Of a DNA stretch of 7,613 nt, positions 6,354 through 7,613 are shown piece after piece (position 1 is the stretch's first letter; each line of letters starts with the position of its first letter). The notes below the pieces were generated by a model. That model was not told the DNA's origin. It worked only from the letters and a program-made list of their open reading frames with translations, and did no database searches. This stretch comes from Verrucomicrobiota bacterium (GTDB taxonomy: Bacteria; Verrucomicrobiota; Verrucomicrobiia; Limisphaerales; UBA9464). A program made the translations under genes and the position numbers. The stretch covers positions 1 to 7,613 of the forward strand of contig JAFLEG010000189.1 of NCBI GenBank assembly GCA_017302195.1. Reading direction: 5' to 3'.

Positions 6354-7268
6354 GTGTCCTCAGGCCGCATCCAACGTTCGCTCCGGGTGACGATCCTGGG
6401 CGGGGTGACCAATGGGCTGCTGGCCTCCGCCAAGCTGGCCGGCGGGGTCTTGGGACACTCCCAGGCGCTGGTTGCCGATGCGGTGGAGTCCTTTGCGGAC
6501 ATCCTCAGCTCGATCATCGTCTGGCGCGGACTGGTGGTGGCGTCGCAGCCGCCGGATGCCGAGCATCCCTACGGACACGGCCGCGCCGAGACCATCGCCA
6601 CTGCCGCCATCGCCACCCTGCTCCTGATGGCCGCGGCGGGCATCGCCGTCAGCGCCGCCCGCGAACTCTTCGTGCCGCACACGCCTCCGGCGCCCTGGAC
6701 GCTGGCCATTCTGATCGGAGTGGTGCTTCTCAAGGAGGGGCTGTTCCGGGTGGCGTCGCGGATCGGACACGAGACCCGGAGCACCGTGGTTGTCAGTGAC
6801 GCCTGGCATCATCGGAGCGATGCCATCACCTCCTTCGCCGCGGCGGTGGGCATCACCGCCGCCTGGGTCGGCGGGCCCGCGTGGGCGGCGGCGGATGACG
6901 TGGCGGCGCTGTTTGCAGCAGGCATCATTGCCTGGAACGGGTGGCGGCTGCTGCGTCCCGCGCTGGAGGATCTCATGGATGCCGCTCCGGATCCGGCGCT
7001 GTCGGCCGCGATCCAGTCCACCGCCGAATCCGTGCCGGGCGTCGTGGACGTGGAAAAGGTGCTGGTCCGCAGGCTGGGGTGGGAACTGCTGGCCGACATG
7101 CACCTGCGGGTGGTTCCCGACATGACCGTGGCCGAGGCCCACCGGATCGCCCACCGGGTCAAGGATGCCGTCCGCGAGGCGCACCCGGCGGTCCGGGACG
7201 TGCTCATCCACATTGAACCCGCCCACCCGCAGCGAACGGCCGAGTTTGGTTTCGACAGGAATCCGTGA
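6354..7268 (+). CDS. Cation diffusion facilitator (CDF) family metal transporter
   Basis: An inner-membrane divalent-metal/proton antiporter, 304 residues, the normal CDF length. About six membrane segments can be placed near residues 12-33, 36-60, 82-103, 114-134, 157-173 and 180-200, followed by a cytoplasmic dimerisation domain (about 205-290) ending VLIHIEPAHP. Family marks are ALVADAVESFAD in the second helix (39-49), HPYGHGRAE in the following loop (71-79) and SDAWHHRSDA in the fifth helix (148-157), with His152 and Asp156 as HxxxD metal ligands. In the second helix the first ligand position is Glu45 rather than the usual His or Asp, so zinc, manganese or iron cannot be chosen. The start is the GTG at 6354; no upstream in-frame start codon was found back to about 6309, and no Shine-Dalgarno is present. 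The oxidoreductase gene follows 30 bp downstream and may be cotranscribed. Confidence 0.93.
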   Translation: MSSGRIQRSLRVTILGGVTNGLLASAKLAGGVLGHSQALVADAVESFADILSSIIVWRGLVVASQPPDAEHPYGHGRAETIATAAIATLLLMAAAGIAVSAARELFVPHTPPAPWTLAILIGVVLLKEGLFRVASRIGHETRSTVVVSDAWHHRSDAITSFAAAVGITAAWVGGPAWAAADDVAALFAAGIIAWNGWRLLRPALEDLMDAAPDPALSAAIQSTAESVPGVVDVEKVLVRRLGWELLADMHLRVVPDMTVAEAHRIAHRVKDAVREAHPAVRDVLIHIEPAHPQRTAEFGFDRNP

Positions 7269-7298
7269 ATCGCCACGCTCGGCGCGCATCGCATCATC

Positions 7299-7613
7299 AT
7301 GAAGAAGCGCACCTGGAGAATCGCCGGCATCAACTTCGACCACTTCCACATGGGCGACCTGCTCCGCTACGCCCATGAGCATCCCCGCGCCGAGGTGGTC
7401 GGGATCAGCGACGAGAAGCCGGAGCGGATGGAGGAGGCGGTCCGCAAGGGGCTGGTGCCGCGGGACCGCGCCTTCACCGACTACCGGGAATGCCTGGAGC
7501 GCACGCGTCCCGACGTGGTGATCCTCTGCCCCGCCGCCTCGAAGCACGGCGAATGGGTGAAGAAGGTGGCGCCCAGCGGTGCGCATCTGCTGGTGGAGAA
7601 GCCGTTCGCAGCA
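7299..7613 (+). CDS. Gfo/Idh/MocA family oxidoreductase (N-terminal part)
   Basis: The first 105 codons of an NAD(P)-dependent dehydrogenase of the glucose-fructose/inositol oxidoreductase family, cut by the window end. Visible features are a short first beta strand and loop (RIAGINFDHFHMGDLLRYA), AEVVGISDEKPERM as the second strand with its acidic residue, the DVVILCPAASKHGEW strand that follows DYRECLERTRP, and HLLVEKPFA, the family's conserved EKP motif. The nucleotide-binding loop lacks the textbook GxGxxG. The ATG at 7299 is the natural start for a Rossmann domain; no clear ribosome-binding site precedes it. The gene lies 30 bp after the CDF gene on the same strand, with no terminator evident between them. 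The substrate is probably a sugar, polyol or derivative but cannot be specified from this fragment. Confidence 0.9.
   Translation, partial: MKKRTWRIAGINFDHFHMGDLLRYAHEHPRAEVVGISDEKPERMEEAVRKGLVPRDRAFTDYRECLERTRPDVVILCPAASKHGEWVKKVAPSGAHLLVEKPFAA

Noticed and set aside
6360..7586. 408-codon minus-strand open frame across the transporter and oxidoreductase genes
   Set aside because: It is antisense in register with both plus-strand genes, low in complexity and without family resemblance.

Overview
This GC-rich window (by eye about two thirds G+C) looks like chromosomal DNA of a free-living bacterium, most likely from the Verrucomicrobiota (PVC group). That assignment is an inference. It rests on a very large secreted CotH-kinase/lamin-tail protein, a Gfo/Idh/MocA oxidoreductase with a phylum-style N-terminus, several genes without a Shine-Dalgarno sequence, and a degenerate 7-bp tandem repeat. 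No rRNA, tRNA, insertion sequence, phage gene or CRISPR array was seen.

Layout. Positions 1-3921 (minus strand) hold a two-gene unit: a 63-residue Pro/Thr-rich putative lipoprotein (3730-3921), then a giant secreted CotH-family protein (start 3729, running off the left edge, 1243 codons visible). The lipoprotein stop codon abuts the CotH start codon. Diverging from this unit across a 115-bp gap is a plus-strand endonuclease/exonuclease/phosphatase-fold putative lipoprotein (4037-4849). Convergent with it is biotin synthase bioB on the minus strand (4968-5990). Between bioB and the plus-strand cation diffusion facilitator gene (6354-7268) lies the only long non-coding stretch, 5991-6353. A Gfo/Idh/MocA family oxidoreductase follows 30 bp after the transporter and is cut by the right edge (7299-7613).

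The 363-bp divergent intergenic region is the most unusual part. From left to right it holds a weak promoter-like pair so close to bioB that the mRNA would be leaderless, a G-rich tract with quadruplex potential made partly of two 11-bp direct repeats, a heptanucleotide array of TGAGCGG-type units (6072-6148), a 16-bp linker, and a second array of TGATGAC/TGATCAC units (6165-6276). Every promoter for bioB and the transporter must lie in or beside this structure.

The genes do not form one obvious pathway. The left half (lipoprotein, CotH protein, EEP lipoprotein) appears to be cell-envelope or secreted machinery; the right half (biotin synthesis, metal efflux, sugar-type oxidoreductase) is ordinary metabolism. 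I see no convincing new multi-gene system. The repeat/G-tract region and the lipoprotein-CotH pair are the best leads.
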